Counted from the first letter of the stretch, positions 40,401 through 54,920 are shown. The stretch: DNA of 64,000 bases from Dermatophagoides farinae (GCF_024713945.1 NC_134680.1:1264001-1328000); one strand, 5' to 3'. The notes: generated by a model from the sequence alone, not told the origin. Numbers and translations are program-made.

Positions 40401-43400
40401 CAAGTGAAAAAAAAATATAGAAAATCCCTAATCATTGAAATGTATTTTTTCATTTCTAAACGATAAACAAGATGATGATGATGATCATTGACAATCATTC
40501 AAAGAAATAAACAGATATAAATGTGTGTGTGTGTGTGTCTAGAAAATTTCCGTTTTTTTTTGTGCTCAGATTCCGAAGAAAAAAAAAGAAAAATTGACTT
40601 TTTTTCTGGCCTATATTTTTCACACATAATCATCTCAATCAATGCCACAAATATTTGGAGCATTTTCTGTAAAAAAAAAAAAAAAAATTTCGCGTGCATC
40701 TTATTTCATTTTTCATTGGTACAAATGGAAAAAAAGCGGCCAAAAACAAACACTGCCAGAAACGAAAACGAAAAAAAATGATGCCGAAAATGAAAAAAAA
40801 AAACGAAACGAATTTCAGGCCATCGACCAGAATGAAAACAAATAAAATAACCTAATGAAACGAAACGATATATGAAAGACCAAGGACGATGAAATTTTTT
40901 TTTTTTTAAATTAAAATTCTTTCTCCGTTCGGTCGTTTTTTTTTCGCTGTATTTTTTTTTTAATGGCAATCCGCCCATTGATGATGATGATGATTTTTTC
41001 TGAAACATTCTTTTTTTATGAGTTCACATTAAATTGGTGACAGACATTCGGGAGAAAATTTTCACCATTTTTTTTTGACCAAGCAAATTTGGTGAAGAAA
41101 AAAAAATGGAATTTTAAATTATTTTCATTTGATTGTTGTTGTTGTTGTTTCGTTTGTTTGTTTAGTCGATAATCGAAAAACGTGAAAATCATTGACCGAA
41201 AAAAAAAATTATTTCAATAATGGCAATGAGAGTGAATGATGAATGTGACCAGAATGGAATTGAATTACTGAGTTTCCATCAAAATATGATTTTTTTTTCT
41301 TGGAAAAAAAAAGAAAAAATTAATTCATCGAGATGATGAATTTTATGACAAACAAACAAACATGTGATTCTCTCATCTCAGTATGAAAAATACCAAAGAA
41401 AAGAAAAGAAAATTTCATTCAGGTTTTCGTTTGTTTGTCAAGGTGGACACAATCAAATCATCATCATCATCATCATATGACAATTTAACTTTGAAAATTT
41501 TCATAAATCAAGATAAATAAACATTAATTATTATTATTATTATTGAAGCTTACCTGAAGGTTTTTGAACAGTCGGTATATATGTTGCTCCGGATGCATCG
41601 GTTGGATAGATTTTTTCTCCAAAGCTCCAAGCTGATTTTTTTTCGGATAATTCATAGATTAAAATCATCAAAGAAAATGTCAGAAAAGATTTGATGAATA
41701 TTTTTATGTTCAATGTTTTATGATGATGATGATGAGATGACAATGTAACAATTATTATTAGCAACAACATTTTTTTAATGATACATACGTTTAGTAGATG
41801 CTCTAATAATTGGTGATGGCTGTCCAGCTCCAAGACGATTTGTTGCATAAACTTGAAATTCATATTCATTATCTGATTGTAGATTATATAGAGTGAATGT
41901 GTTGGTGGTCTCCGGCGGTGGTACACGTATCGTTTTCCATTCGGCATCGCCTTGATCAGAAATACGATAACTATAAAAATTGATGATGATGATATGAATG
42001 ATTTTACCAGGAAGACATTTAAAAGAATGAATTTTGAAGAAAAGCCGATCAGTTAATATTGATTTTTTTATTGTTAGATTGTCGGATATTTTTTTTTCAT
42101 TGATTATTATTAAAAACAAACCGATAATAATTCAATGGGAAAAAAAAGAAATCATTTAAAATTTTGCAGAAAATTTATCAAAAAAAATAATACATACCTA
42201 AGATGAAATGTTTGTTCATAGCCACCATTATAATTTGGTTCCCATTGTATGGTGGCAGCAAAATAACTTGTATTCACTGATACATTTGTTGGTGTATGTG
42301 GTGTTGTGTCTACAAAAAAAAAAAAAAAAACAAAAAAGAATTGATAAAAGATTCAATCAATGAAATTCATCTATTGATAATACTTACTATTGATGATAAG
42401 CAACGTAGGTACACTGATGGCCACAATCTCATTCTCCAATACACATTCATATCGGCCATGATCTTCTTTTTTCAATAATTTTATCGTTATATTACCAGAT
42501 CGAATGGTAGTACGTTCACGTGGTGATAATTTTGTACCATCTGCCTATATATAAATCAAAAAAAAAAAACGATAATGGAATAAAATGGAATGAACATTTG
42601 TGAATGAAAAAAAAATGAATGATACGATCGTTAATGATTGATAATTGAAGCGACAAGTTGTTGTCGACCAAAAGAAAAGAAAAAACTTTTCTCTTTCATC
42701 GAGATTAGGATTCATTGAACCATATATATATTCAATTTGGTCACTAAACATTCATATTTTTTTATGATATTCTTTGGATGATTATATAATCTTTCAAACA
42801 CAAATAAACACACACACACACACACACACACATTATCATCATTTTATTTATGTTTTCTTCTTTTTTTTCATTTGTTCAGTTACATTGATTTGCTTAATGA
42901 ATAAAACAGCACAAAAGCATTGAAGCATGCAAACAGAATCAAAGAAACAAAAAACAAATGCCGGCTTGGTTATCATCATTGATTGATTGTTGTTGTTGTT
43001 TTTTTTTACTGTTTGTTTGGATGTGAATTGAACCATATTTGAACATTAAGAAATAAATAAAAAACAACAACAACAATTCATCAATGGAAAAACTATACAT
43101 AAGCTGAAAGCGTCATCACATTATTATTGTATACAAGTGAAAAAACAAAACAAAAATTAACACATTTTTATATCGTTTGGTTGAAAATATGTTGTACTTG
43201 AAAAAAACAGGAAAAAAGTTTGAAAACTTCTTGTTTTTTGGGACTTAAATAAAAAAAAAACAGCGAAATATTTAGCTCACAAGAATTAGAGGTTTTTTTT
43301 TGCTTTTCACTTTTACTTATTATAGTATATATCAAACCAATGGGAATGATGAAATAAAATTCAACAAACCGGAAAGAAAAGAAATAGAATAATAATAATA

Positions 43401-46400
43401 ATAATGAAACAACTTATGGTAAGAAAATTCTGGTAAAAAATTAAAACATCCCTGAGAATTTCGAGATGTATAAGAATAAAATAAGAATTTCCGTTGGAAA
43501 AACTTGACGAAAATTTTTTCCTTTTTCTCATACTTTTAATAATCAAACTAGAAAAAAAACAGTGATAACTTGGATCTATTTTTTTTTGTAAATGAATGCG
43601 GCAACAAGTCTAGACATTTAATAATATTAATCGCAAGGATTCAAAATGTTTAGAGAATTTGAATTAAATCATGATTCATGCCATTTTCAATGTTGATGCA
43701 TGAAGGCATGCAATGGAATTTAATTTAAAACAACTGAAAACGACGTGAAAAGTGTTTGCATTTTTTTTTTGATGAATAGCAATCGTTTTAAATCGTTGAT
43801 TCGTTTCATTCGAAACTTTTAATTCCGATTTCAAAAAAACGATGTTACTTACTTTACGCCAATAAATATTTGGTTTTGGCTGACCGGTACCATCACATGA
43901 AATCGATACTTCATCATTTACGGCACGAACATATTGATCTTTTGGTTTACGAGTAAACACTGGTGGATCTGAAATAACAAAAACAATAAATAAAAGGAAA
44001 AAAACATATATTAAACAGAGAGAATTTGTTTCCGTTTCAGGAACATGAAAACAATGTTTATAATAATGTTGATGATGATGATGATGATGATGATGATCTG
44101 TGGGTGTGTTGAATGTGACTCAGAAAAAAAAATCACTAAATTTTTTTTTCCACACCTTTCTCCAAACATTTATTTTATTCATTCATTTATTCATCATTTT
44201 TCAATGTTTTTAGAGTTTGTTCACCCAAATCCTATCCCTACACTATGAATGAATGGCTAGATTATATAATCACTAAGCTTGATTCTATAGAATGAAAAGA
44301 GGGGTTATGTTATGTAATGTTATGTTGGCCAAAAGGATTTACAGGATTGTTCACAGACAAACAGAGGGAGAGAGAGAGAGGAAAGAAGGAACCGATACAA
44401 CTGAATCTAAATCTGAAAAGAACAAATACAAATACTGTATCTTTCGTTTTATTTTATTTTTTTTTTCATTTGCTGTCATATGCTATTCACGCTGAAATTG
44501 ATGAAAAACTTTGGACCAGCTAGAATTTTTCGTCTATAGTGGTGGTTCGATGAATGTTAAAACTCATAAAAAACTGTTCAACATTTCTTTCTCAAAATTC
44601 GAGAAAATCCTTTGGACTTTGTCGAATTGAATTGAAGTAGCAAAAAAAAAAATTATTATTTTTGTGTGAAAAAAATGTTCAAAATGAAAGAATGAAAAAT
44701 GAATGTTTGAAGAAAAAAAAAATCCATCCATATGGTTGTTGTTGTTGTTGTTGTTGGATGGAATTAAACGGAAAAAATTGTGAAAAGCAAAACCCGAAAA
44801 ATTTCAACTGAATGATCATCATCTTTGATGAAAAAACATTACCCAGTATACACTATTATGACAACTATCAATCTAGGGCCTTAAAATAGTAAAGAGAAAA
44901 AAAATTCCAACATTCTAAAATTGAATGATGATAAAAATGGTGCTAAAGGCATGAGAATTTTGCACTAAATTAAAATTGAAAATAAAGAGAAATTTTAATG
45001 TCTAAAATAAATGAAAAATAAATAAAAAATTCAATTTTCATTCAGCCAGCCAGACATGAATCTAATCTTGGTGTCTATATCTTTGAAATAAACGAAATCT
45101 GAATGTATTAGCACTATCATCATCATCATCGGTTTAAAATAAGAAAATCAATTCAATTCAATATCGATTTCTTATTGTTTGAAATCGATATTTATTACGA
45201 AAAAAAGGAAATCAATTTTCACAAACTAACCTCTAACCAAAACCTCCATTGGTTGTGATGATTCAGCCGTACCATGAACATTATATGGTGTACAACGATA
45301 AATACCTTGATGTTCAAGGCTAACTTTATGAAATAATAAAGAACCATTATTAATGGTCGATACATCGGGAGTTGCATTCGGATCGAATGGTCGTCGATCT
45401 TTTGTCCACGTGACAAATTGAAATGATGGTGATGCTTGTATGAAACATCGTATGATACCGGATAGGCCAAGAGGTAGATATTGAATTGTTGGTGAATAAT
45501 AAACACGTGCCGGAACTATTACAAAATTCATTAGAAAATGTGTTTCAATAAGCAATGAATATAAAAATATGACTTACATTCAATATTTAGATAAGCAGAT
45601 GCAGTATCTGGTGATCCAATACCATTGGATACTTCACATGTATAATGGCCAGAATCTTCTGCGACACTTGGATTTATAACCAACATTCCTGGTTTAATAA
45701 CAAATCGTGATTCTTGCCACGGTACATGACCAATTTCTTGGCCATCATGAAACCAACGATATGTTACATTCGATGGTAATGCACGTGCTTCACAAACTAA
45801 TTCCACACGATCACCTTGCAATTTGGTCGTATTACGTGGTGGTGGTAATGTAATCACAGCTGGTCCGGCAATAATTATTTTTGTAATGGCATTTATTGAT
45901 CCTTCACGATTACGACTAGTACAACGATATTCACCAATATCGGATAATTGTATATTATCAATTTGAAGCTCATGATTATAGATTTGAATGTTTGAGTTGG
46001 CTTTTAACGGTTTATTATCCTTTCGATGATTTATAATAATAATAAAAAAAAATTACATTCGGATTTCGATTAATAAATCAATAAAAAAAAAAAAAAATAA
46101 ACATACCTTATACCAAGTGATTTGTGGAGTAGGCGTACCATATGCTTCACATGGTAATGTAACCGATTCACCAACTTTAACATATATCACATCTGGTGGT
46201 TTTACACGAAATTGTGGAGGCGCTATTATCAATGAATTGGATAAAAACAATGAGAAAAAAAAATGTAAAAAAATTCAATGAATTTCAAAGAATTATTGAA
46301 TGTGTGAAGCTTGAAAATCTTCGGAAAGATAATCGAATATGATCATCAAACGATAGAATCGAAAGAATGTGTATGAGGTCGATTTTTTTTTTTTTTTGCT

Positions 46401-47512
46401 TTTTGCAAATCCAAATATTGATTTTTATTTTTCTAGTTCTATATATATATGAGGTATACATCGTTTGTTAACAAAAAAAAAAAAAAAAAAAAAAAAATTT
46501 AGCCATTATTTCTTCTTTCTTTCCAACAAAAGAAAAACTTTCCATATGTGTGTGGGTGTGTGTGTGTGTAGAAATTTGAAAAAATAGAAAATGAAAAAAA
46601 AACTTTGGATAAAAACTGATCACATTGTGTGTGTGTGTGTGTGTGTATGGTATGTGTGTCCAATCAAAAAACGATTCAAAATTCAGCTCATGATTGACTG
46701 AAATGTGTTCAGGACACTCAGTCAATGTTCACTTTACTAATAATGTTTTTCTTGAAACGGCGAAAAAAAAATCAATCGAGTCATAAGAATTTTTGGTTTT
46801 ATTTTTTTTTTTACTCTAGAAAAAGATGAACTATATATCCTAATAACTGTTTCAATGAAAAAAAAAGTTTATCCCAGAAAAAATAACGGTAGTAATGATG
46901 TGAGAAAACAAAACAAATTCATCAGAGAAATAGGACTAAATTCAATTCATTATTCGTTGATCAACCATCATCAAATCGATTGTGTTTGTAAAATAATGAT
47001 GAATTGAAAATTTCTATTGTTTTAATAGGAAAAAAAAACTAGTTAATCATTTATGGAAAGGGATTTTTTCTTAAAACAAAATAATTGAAAAAAAATTATT
47101 TTCGAAAACTAAATTCTAGGAAATATTCAATTGAAACAAAAAAAAAACTTACCGAGAACATCAAGATGAACCCATGTACCATTTTTAATGGGTTCAGGTG
47201 GTCGATTTAGAAAAAATACTTTACATTCATACCATCCTTGATCAGTATCACGAACATTGGTTAAATTGAGCGATGCACGTCCACTAAGGCTAACACGATT
47301 TTCATATCCTTCACCAATATGTGGATGATAACCATCATACCAAATATATATTGGTATTTTAACACCTTTCTTTTCCCATTGTATCACATATGGTACACGA
47401 AAACCTTCAGGAAAATCAAATACACATCGTAGTATGACATTTTCACCGAGATTGGCTGTAGTATGATAGGGTTCGGTTGTCATCGTCATTGTTGCCGTTG
47501 ATGGTAATATGC
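32422..47512 (-). CDS. tutl: Turtle/IGSF9-type Ig-FN3 adhesion receptor, 5' end missing
   Basis: Fifteen minus-strand exons: 47512-47153, 46222-46107, 46019-45578, 45515-45231, 43968-43853, 42544-42388, 42309-42198, 41970-41789, 41631-41554, 36421-36242, 36119-35871, 35801-35729, 35116-33555, 33491-33198, 33137-32422. They join in frame to about 1640 codons. Ig1 (VPYVIQWEKKG, IPIYIWYDGYHPHI, DQGWYECKVFFLNR) is diagnostic of turtle. Ig2-Ig5 follow (WYK, YTCEVSNGIG, TWTKDRRPFD, YECVLEN), then two FN3 domains and a membrane helix in 35871-36119 flanked by KKKRRK. The cytoplasmic tail is about 880 aa, rich in Gln, His, Asn and Ser, with PPRPPPRK and PSQPPLK Pro motifs. Turtle proteins act at neuronal surfaces in axon/dendrite patterning. 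Signal peptide exon(s) lie upstream and were not found. Confidence 0.9.
33138..33197 (-). other. In-frame 60-nt intron candidate in turtle-like tail
   Basis: GT..AG segment of exactly 60 nt whose retained translation has no stop and would add a hydrophobic stretch (LNYHQYVFATL...FPAI) to an otherwise polar tail. The acceptor has a good pyrimidine tract; the donor (G|GTTTGAA) is weak. I treat it as an intron because of the composition jump. Confidence 0.6.
36422..41553 (-). other. Large intron of turtle-like gene
   Basis: 5.1-kb intron between the first and second FN3 regions. It is AT-rich with a TG/GA run at about 37240-37300, a CA run at 37396-37423, ATGA tetranucleotides near 37855-37885 and many poly-A/T tracts. 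No exon is recognised; short frames lack domain motifs. Confidence 0.6.
37396..37423. repeat. (CA)n microsatellite
   Basis: Uninterrupted CA run of about 28 bp inside the turtle-like gene intron. Confidence 0.9.
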
Positions 47513-50500
47513 CTAAAAAAAACAGAAGAACAAGAACAAGAACAAAAAAAAAATCAAATCAATTTTTCTTTCCAATCAATCGATAACAATAGTTTTTTTT
47601 TCAAATTTAATGAACAAAATTTTCAACGTAAAAGAAAAATAAGTCGATTCTATAGAAGATTTATATTGACAAGCTTTTATATATGTGGTTTTGATCAATT
47701 GATAGTGTGTCTGATGTAAAGTTTGATGATGAGATAAAAATCTTTTTCATCAATGATCATATGATGACGGGATGGTAGAAATAGACAAAATTTATTTTGT
47801 TAAAATAGACAAAAATATCACCATCTGATAATAATAATAATGACAGAAAATGACAACGACGACGACGAGAAAAAAAAATAGATAGTGAAAATAACAATAA
47901 CAATGGACAACAACATCAACGATAATTGTAACAAAATAAATAACGTTCACCAAAGAGAAGAAAATAACTACAAAAAAAAAATTTATTGATTCTTGATCAC
48001 AAACACATACAATGACAATATGGCAGTGAAACAACGTACTACTGTATTATATTACTGATTTTATCACTTTAGTGATGAAAACAACAACAACAACAACAAC
48101 AAAATGTACCGGATTGATGGTGATGCGTAGCTAAAATAAAAATAAAAAAATCCGATTATTGTTACGAAGTATAAAGAAAAAAAAATTGTAACAAAAACAT
48201 TGTGAATAGAATGAACTACAGACAAGTATAACACGGAATCCGGAAATCCAAAATCAAAATGGAAAGAAATTGATCTCATTCTCATTCAGTGGATGTTTTG
48301 AATCTTCTGACTCTTGGCTGTTATTCGACGTCTATTTTCATTTGTGGTGGTGGTTTTTTTTCATACAATGAAAATATAGCTTAGATTTCTTGTCTTGAAA
48401 CTCTTTGGGGAGAACAACAACACAAGCATGTGAAATTTATTCACTTTTTTTCCACCAAACTTGCGTAGATATTTTGTTTTGGTGTTATTTTTTTTTCTTT
48501 GGAATTTTCAAAGACAAATGATGATTGTAAATCACTTCACACACACACACACACACACATACTGAACATAACATTGGCATGAAAAATGCCAGAACCAGAC
48601 AGTTATCTATAAGATGTGAAAATAAGAAAATCGACAACAGCAGCACGGCGAAAAAAATTCGTAATTCGAAACCCTGGCAATGGTGATGATGCAACTTTAG
48701 GGAAAAACAACAACCGAAAAAAAAGATCGAATGACGCCCATTTTCAAACCATGATGATGATGATGATGATGAAACCACAAAGTAAAAGAATAAAAAAACA
48801 AACCAAATTAATCGAAAGAAACTGAAATTTTCCAACCATACTATAGTATATATACCAACACACACACTGAACACAAAAAAAAGAATTTCGGATAGGATCA
48901 TGCTATTTATTTGTTATAGAAACTTCTTTTCTCAACTGTTCAATGGTGTTTTTGTTGTATTTCAACAACTAAAAATGAAAAAACAAAAAAAGACAAGATT
49001 AGAATTTCAATTGGATTCAAATATAAATAAAATGGCCCAAGAAACAAAATGTAGTTCAGTAGATGTTATATATATTAGGTTTTATTTTCAATTCTCTTGG
49101 GTCTCTTTTTTTGTACTATAATAGGAACACAAACATCGAGTGAGATAGAGACTAGAAATAAACTTTTATTCTTTGTTAACACAGATGAATGAAAAAAAAG
49201 GATTTATTGGATAAATCAAATGAACAAATCGAACTGGCAAGTTTGATTGGTTTTAAATTTTCATCAAACGAAAAAAAAAATATAATACAAATCGATTACC
49301 GTTTGATGATAAATTCTTGTCAACTAGAAATAAATAAACAAAAATAATTTATTATCAGATAACATGAAAGATTAAATTGAAAGAAAAAATTTAAAAAAAT
49401 CAAAAAAAAAAATCATTCGTAAATTCAATCACAGTAAAAGAAGAAAAATTCGTTTTAAATGTATAAAAACAGTTCGAATGATGTTTGAGATCAACGAGAC
49501 GAAATGTTGAAATGTTGAACGATAAAAAAAAAATTCTTTGGAACCGATTGGTGTGCGTGTTAAGAATTTGGGTAAAGAAAGTGAGAGAAAAAAATGAAAT
49601 GAAATGAAATGAAATATTTTTGGCACGCACGAATTCATGTCAAGTGCGAAAATGAAAACGTGAAACGATCTAATAATAATAATATAAGAGTGAGTCGCCA
49701 AAAAAAAAAAAAAAAAAAAAAACAAACTTTTCACTGCATGTTTGTTTTCTTTTCTTTTTTTATTCGTTTTTTTTATCGTTGAATTATTATCGGCAGTATG
49801 TGTATATGAGTGGGTTCATTTGCTCTTCAAACAACAAAAAAAATTGTTTCTTTATTTGGAACAAATTTTTTTTTCTTTGATTCGTAGTTGTTGTTGTTGT
49901 TGTTGTTGTTAAACATTTGATGATGCTTTCACTTCGAAACACTTCTCGAATGTTCATTCAACCAAATATTACTTGTAACTACTACAATAACTAGCTAATA
50001 TAGATTGAAATAATGGAAACAATTTTTTTTTTGCCAATGAAAAAAAAAATCTGAAACATCTATTTGTCCGTTTAGTAATCGTATTGGTTGTATGATCTAC
50101 CATTGGACAAATTCTCAATCACATCGATATTGAATAATTTTAAATGCCAATATAACCGTTAGTGTATCATCTCATCATTACAAAAGAATAAGAAATTCTT
50201 GACAATCACATGAACAACATTTAAAACACTATAATATACAATCGATACATCAATCGATATATTGTATCAAAGCTAAGAATTCAACAATGACAAAAACCTC
50301 ATAGGAATCTGTCTCTCTGTGTGTGTGTGTGTTTGTGTGTTTGTAAACCAGAATCAGAAATAGCTACATAATCAGTCTCAGTCAGTCAGTCAGTCAGCCA
50401 GTGTTTGATGATTGAACCAAGAAAAAAAAACGTATGTGACACAAACAAAGACAAAAAATTTCTTATTCGTAACTCTCAATTCTGTTGACCATGTCAATAT

Positions 50501-53500
50501 TCGAAAAAATGTGAGCTTTGTTTTTTTTTTTTTTTGGTGGTGGCGGAAACAAATCAAATTCAGAATTGACATTTGTATATTATACATTGGTATCGTTATT
50601 TGTTTGTTTGTTTGTTTACCACAGACAAACAACACAAAACAAGAATATGAAGAAATGAGATTCTGGATTATATACATCCAATAAGATTCAAGTGGATTCT
50701 TTGTTCTACTTGAAACTATCGTTTATTTGTTTACTACGAAAAAAAAACTGAGATCTGTCTCTTCAATCATGTTTTATTGGATGGTATATGTGCATGTCTT
50801 TTTCTTTTTTTTTATTTGTTTCTTTGGTTTGTGGATCATTCATTCCATTCAAATCATATTGAATTCATTTTTTTTTCATTGATATCCAGAATCAAAAATC
50901 GAAAATAAAATAATATAGAAAAAGCGTTTTTTTTTCGTTGATCGAAGAAAAAATGAAATTGAAAATATTCTTTTCGGTGTTTGTGAAACAAAAATGAAAA
51001 CTTTTTTTTTTTGCTCCGGTCTAAATAAAAATTTATCTATATTTCTTGTCAATGTTTTGTTGTTGTTCCATGTTTCAGAAACCGATGTGATATGTTTTGC
51101 CTTTTTATTTTTGCCTTCCATTCATTGATCTAATCTCTGATCTTTCACACTTGAACAACGTCCGAAACATAGTTGAGTTTGAGTCTTTTTTTTTTTTGAT
51201 AAAATTTATTTGATTTTTTTTCCATTGAATCAATGAACATGACAGATGCGAATAAAATCGCAAAAAAAAGAGATAGCAACAACAAGAAAAAAACTGATGA
51301 CAGATCAGAACACAAATCTTCGATGATGATGATGATGATGATGATGATGTGGCTGACAAGATTTATTTCCTGTAGTTTCAGAAAAAAAACCGAAGAATCA
51401 GCCGAAAAAAAATTCGGACACTTTTTTTTCACGATAAAAAAAAGTTGGTCGATTGTGAGCCAGAAAAAAAATTACAAAGTTTTCTTCGTTTTTCTTTTCT
51501 ATTTTTTTTTCTATTTCGGCGGAAAAAAAACACAACAAAACAGCATTTCTAAGCGGATCAAAACGAAAAAGGCAAGAGAAAAAAAATTGCTAGATCATTG
51601 ATGATTGGTTTATTTTAAGAAAATCAGTAATGATTTGGATGATTATTGATAATTGTGATTCAATAAATTTACCGTGAATTTGATGAATAAAAATACGATA
51701 TAATATTACAATTCTATAGGATCAATATCAAGAAAAGTATAAATAATAGAGACAAACCGTTGTTGTAAACAATAATAATCAACAACTAAACTAGAAATAA
51801 TATATCAAACTGTGTAATGGTGAATGGATTTTTTACATTGTATCAAATCAAGAATCAAATCAAGTCTAGTTTTATGTGTTTTTTCAGGCAATGGTCAACG
51901 TGGTCACTGTGTGATTGATGGTTAGAGTGGTAAACAATGTTTTCCGTTTTCATTCATTCACTCATTCATTTTATTTCTTTTTCCATGTTTGCGTGCATGA
52001 TGATTTTAGCAAATTTTTCTGGCTTGATTTGGATATATATATTCTTCATTTTGCTTTGGTTTTTTTTATTCGGATTTTTTTTCATATGTAATTTTGCCAT
52101 TTTAACGAAAAGTGAATAATATATAATCAGAATCTGGCAAAAAAAAAGAAACCTAGATTTTCCCGGGTTAGTTTGTATAGAATCCTTTTCTTCTTCTTCT
52201 TCTTCTACTTGTAGTGCATGTCCACTGAACATTACCAAAATGCCATTTGCATCATTTTATAAATTTATATTCAAAATGATATTATAATGTTTTTTTTGTT
52301 TTTTTTTATTTTCATTCATTTGACATCTTTTTTTGTTTGTTTGTTTGTTGTTTTCGTTGTCATTTTTGCTGTCGTTTCATTCACATTGAAACGGTCGGAT
52401 ATCATGATGATGATGACTTGTTCAACAATACATAAATGTTGATAACATTATGACAAAAATGATTTAAATCATGATTTGAAACATAACGAGTCCTTTCATT
52501 TCATTGTGTTGTAAGTTTTCTTAGTAATAAGATGATGAAAAATTGAAATTAGGGTTAAAATTAAATTCAGAGATTTTGAAAAAAAAAGTTGAATGAATCA
52601 AAACAAACAAAAAAAATGGTAAAAGTTTCCAAATAAAGTAAATCTTTCACTAAAAAAATATGATTCTTGGAAAAAAAAAGAAAACACACGCCCCAAAATC
52701 ATCATCATCATATACACATGTTGAGAATAAAATTTTCAACATGACACATCATTGATTCTGGTGATACAAAAAAAGTAGTAGTAGTAGAACCAATCAAATT
52801 GAATGAATTTGAATTTCAATTTTTTCTTGACTTCAAATTGCTCATGAGCCTATACATCGATATTTTGCGTGTGATGAATACTGAAATTTTGTTTTTCTTC
52901 AAACATTTTACATTTGTTATTTTCAAACAAAATAATAGCTGATGATATATCGTGTGTGATTGACTTTTTTTTCAAACTATCTATTTGAATTGATTGAATA
53001 GAATCTTTGTATGATGTATGATTCAGTATGTTGTGTGTATCGAATGAAATTGTTCTAAGAAAAAAAACGAGATATTTTTTTCTCTTTTTCTGGGTCCTTT
53101 GGGACATTTGAATTTCAAAAATTTTTTTTTCTTTTTCTAAACATTCACTTCCTGAGTAAAATGAAGTGATGTAAAGTAGACATTACTTTTCATTTCATTT
53201 CATTTTATTTTGAGAGAAAAATGAAATGAAATGAAACACGAACAACAAAGGCCAACGGACCAAAAAAAAAAAAAAAAAAACAGAATATTCATACAATTTG
53301 GAAATTTTGCATCAATTTTATTATTTGATATGCAAAAAAAAAATAGGTTTCACCATTTAACATTATCAGTTATCAATCGAAATAACAAAAAAAAATTCTT
53401 CAATCAAGAATTATCAGAACAAAAGTTATTGTTATCACGGTTCAATATTTTTGAAAACTGGAAAAAAATTGTTCCAGGAATTTTTCTGCTGCTGTTGTTG

Positions 53501-54422
53501 TTGTTGTTGTTGTTTTGTCTGATTCAGCCAACATTAACCAGAAATTTTATTTTCACATACACAAGAAATTGATTTAATTCGATCAATGAGAAAATTAAAA
53601 TGTCTTGGTTTTTTACAATAATCAAAATTCACATACTTCACACACACACACACAAAGACGAATATGATTATCATCATAATTCTTTGATTTTGTGATATTA
53701 AATATTCTGTATTAATTATCATGGCTGTTGTTGTTATTGTTATGATAATTCAAATGAATTATACATTCTTTTGTTTCCATTATTCTTTATTATATTTATG
53801 ATTAAATGGATTCATAAATCGGGAATTCTAAGATTCCATTGCTACCGATGTTCAACTAATGATTTTATAGTTATGATGATGATTTTCAGCAGAGTTTCAA
53901 CAACAAAAAAAACAAGCAAACAAACAACAACAACAACGACAAACTAAAACCAAGCACAGTTGCAACATCTCGAAAATGTAATACATGTGTGTGTGTGTGT
54001 TTGTGTATGTGATGAGAACATAATTGATGAATCAAAATGAAAATTCTAATTAATTTAATTAATTGATAGCAACTATGATGATATAAGAACAACAACAACA
54101 ACAACAACAACATAGAATTGTTGATGAACATTTCAAAAGACTCTCACATCATCATCATATTGGATATGACAAGAATGGAGCTGAGATTTTTTTCTTCTTG
54201 AATAAATAAATGAATGAATGAATCAAACTGGAAAATTTCGCCTTTTTCATCTCTTCAATTACTCGATGATGATGATGATGATGATGATGAGGATGATCAT
54301 CTTGAGATCATTGAGAATTGTGAATGTGAAATTCTGTCGAAAAGTAAAACATAGCAAACAAACAGATGCCAATCACATAAGCAAAAGCAAAAGCGCCAAA
54401 AAAAAAGAAAGCTAAATGGATC
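47513..54422. other. Non-coding stretch upstream of turtle Ig1 exon
   Basis: Probably first intron of the turtle-like gene, because the Ig1 exon opens with a splice acceptor in phase 1. Contents are CA/TG runs, CAA and GAT triplet runs and a poly-T tract at 49700-49721. A 19-bp perfect inverted repeat sits at 53188-53236. I found no exon with a signal peptide and phase-1 donor. Confidence 0.5.
53188..53236. repeat. Inverted repeat of TTTCA units
   Basis: Left arm 53188-53206 (TTTCATTTCATTTCATTTT) and right arm 53218-53236 are perfect reverse complements, with an 11-nt spacer. Each arm is itself built of TTTCA/TGAAA pentamers, so it may be a microsatellite inversion rather than a regulatory hairpin. 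Confidence 0.85.
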
Positions 54423-54430
54423 TATGAATC
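54423..54430. repeat. Left target-site duplication
   Basis: TATGAATC directly abuts the left inverted repeat. The identical octamer follows the right inverted repeat at 55317-55324. Confidence 0.85.
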
Positions 54431-54618
54431 GGTTGTGTCACAAATTGTCGAAAATAAAAATGTCGAATGCAAAATGGTCGAAAATATTTGATCGAAAATA
54501 ATAAAGTCGAAACGACAAAAACGTCGAACAGACAAAAATGTCGAAAATGGCTTGAGCCCTTAAAATTATCACTAACGAAAAAGACTCAAATATTATTTTT
54601 TCATTTCAACTCTGGATA
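54431..54618. repeat. Left terminal inverted repeat
   Basis: 188 bp, reverse-complementary to 55093-55316 with a few mismatches and two length differences. Contains about ten GTCGAA words spaced 10-20 bp apart. Confidence 0.88.
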
Positions 54619-54851
54619 ATCCCACATTAAGTTGATAAAATTTTATTTTTATTCGAACTATTTGGATTCATATTATTATCAATTCACTTTATATTTTCAT
54701 TCAAATTTGTTTGTGATTATTATTTGATTGTTTATCGATTTACTACAGCATCAAATTATCTTTAAGTAATTATTGAAGAGTGGGTGATAAAAGGAGCATT
54801 CAATGTTATGAACGGTCTTCACAGGGCCATAAATGTTTATTTTTTTCTAGT

Positions 54852-54871
54852 TTAGGTTAGGTTAGGTTAGG
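54852..54871 (+). repeat. (TTAGG)4 telomere-like run
   Basis: Four exact TTAGG units inside the transposon core. TTAGG is the common arthropod telomere repeat. Here it is internal, short and within a mobile element, so it is not a telomere. Confidence 0.9.
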
Positions 54872-54895
54872 TGGTCTCGGTTCATTAGATTAATA

Positions 54896-54920
54896 CAAAC
54901 CTCACCTTCGGTGAGGTTTG
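54896..54920. repeat. Perfect 11-bp hairpin in transposon core
   Basis: CAAACCTCACC, loop TTC, GGTGAGGTTTG: 11 perfect base pairs with a 3-nt loop and high GC for this region. It lies 24 bp after the TTAGG run. Confidence 0.9.

Noticed and set aside
44045-44248. Short frame with Met homopolymer inside the turtle intron
   Set aside because: GAT/ATG microsatellite reading; several similar ones (51233, 54218, 60601) rejected for the same reason.
53886-54131. Minus-strand Leu-rich frame as turtle first exon
   Set aside because: The hydrophobic part comes from a CAA microsatellite, the rest from CA repeats. No phase-1 donor in a sensible place.
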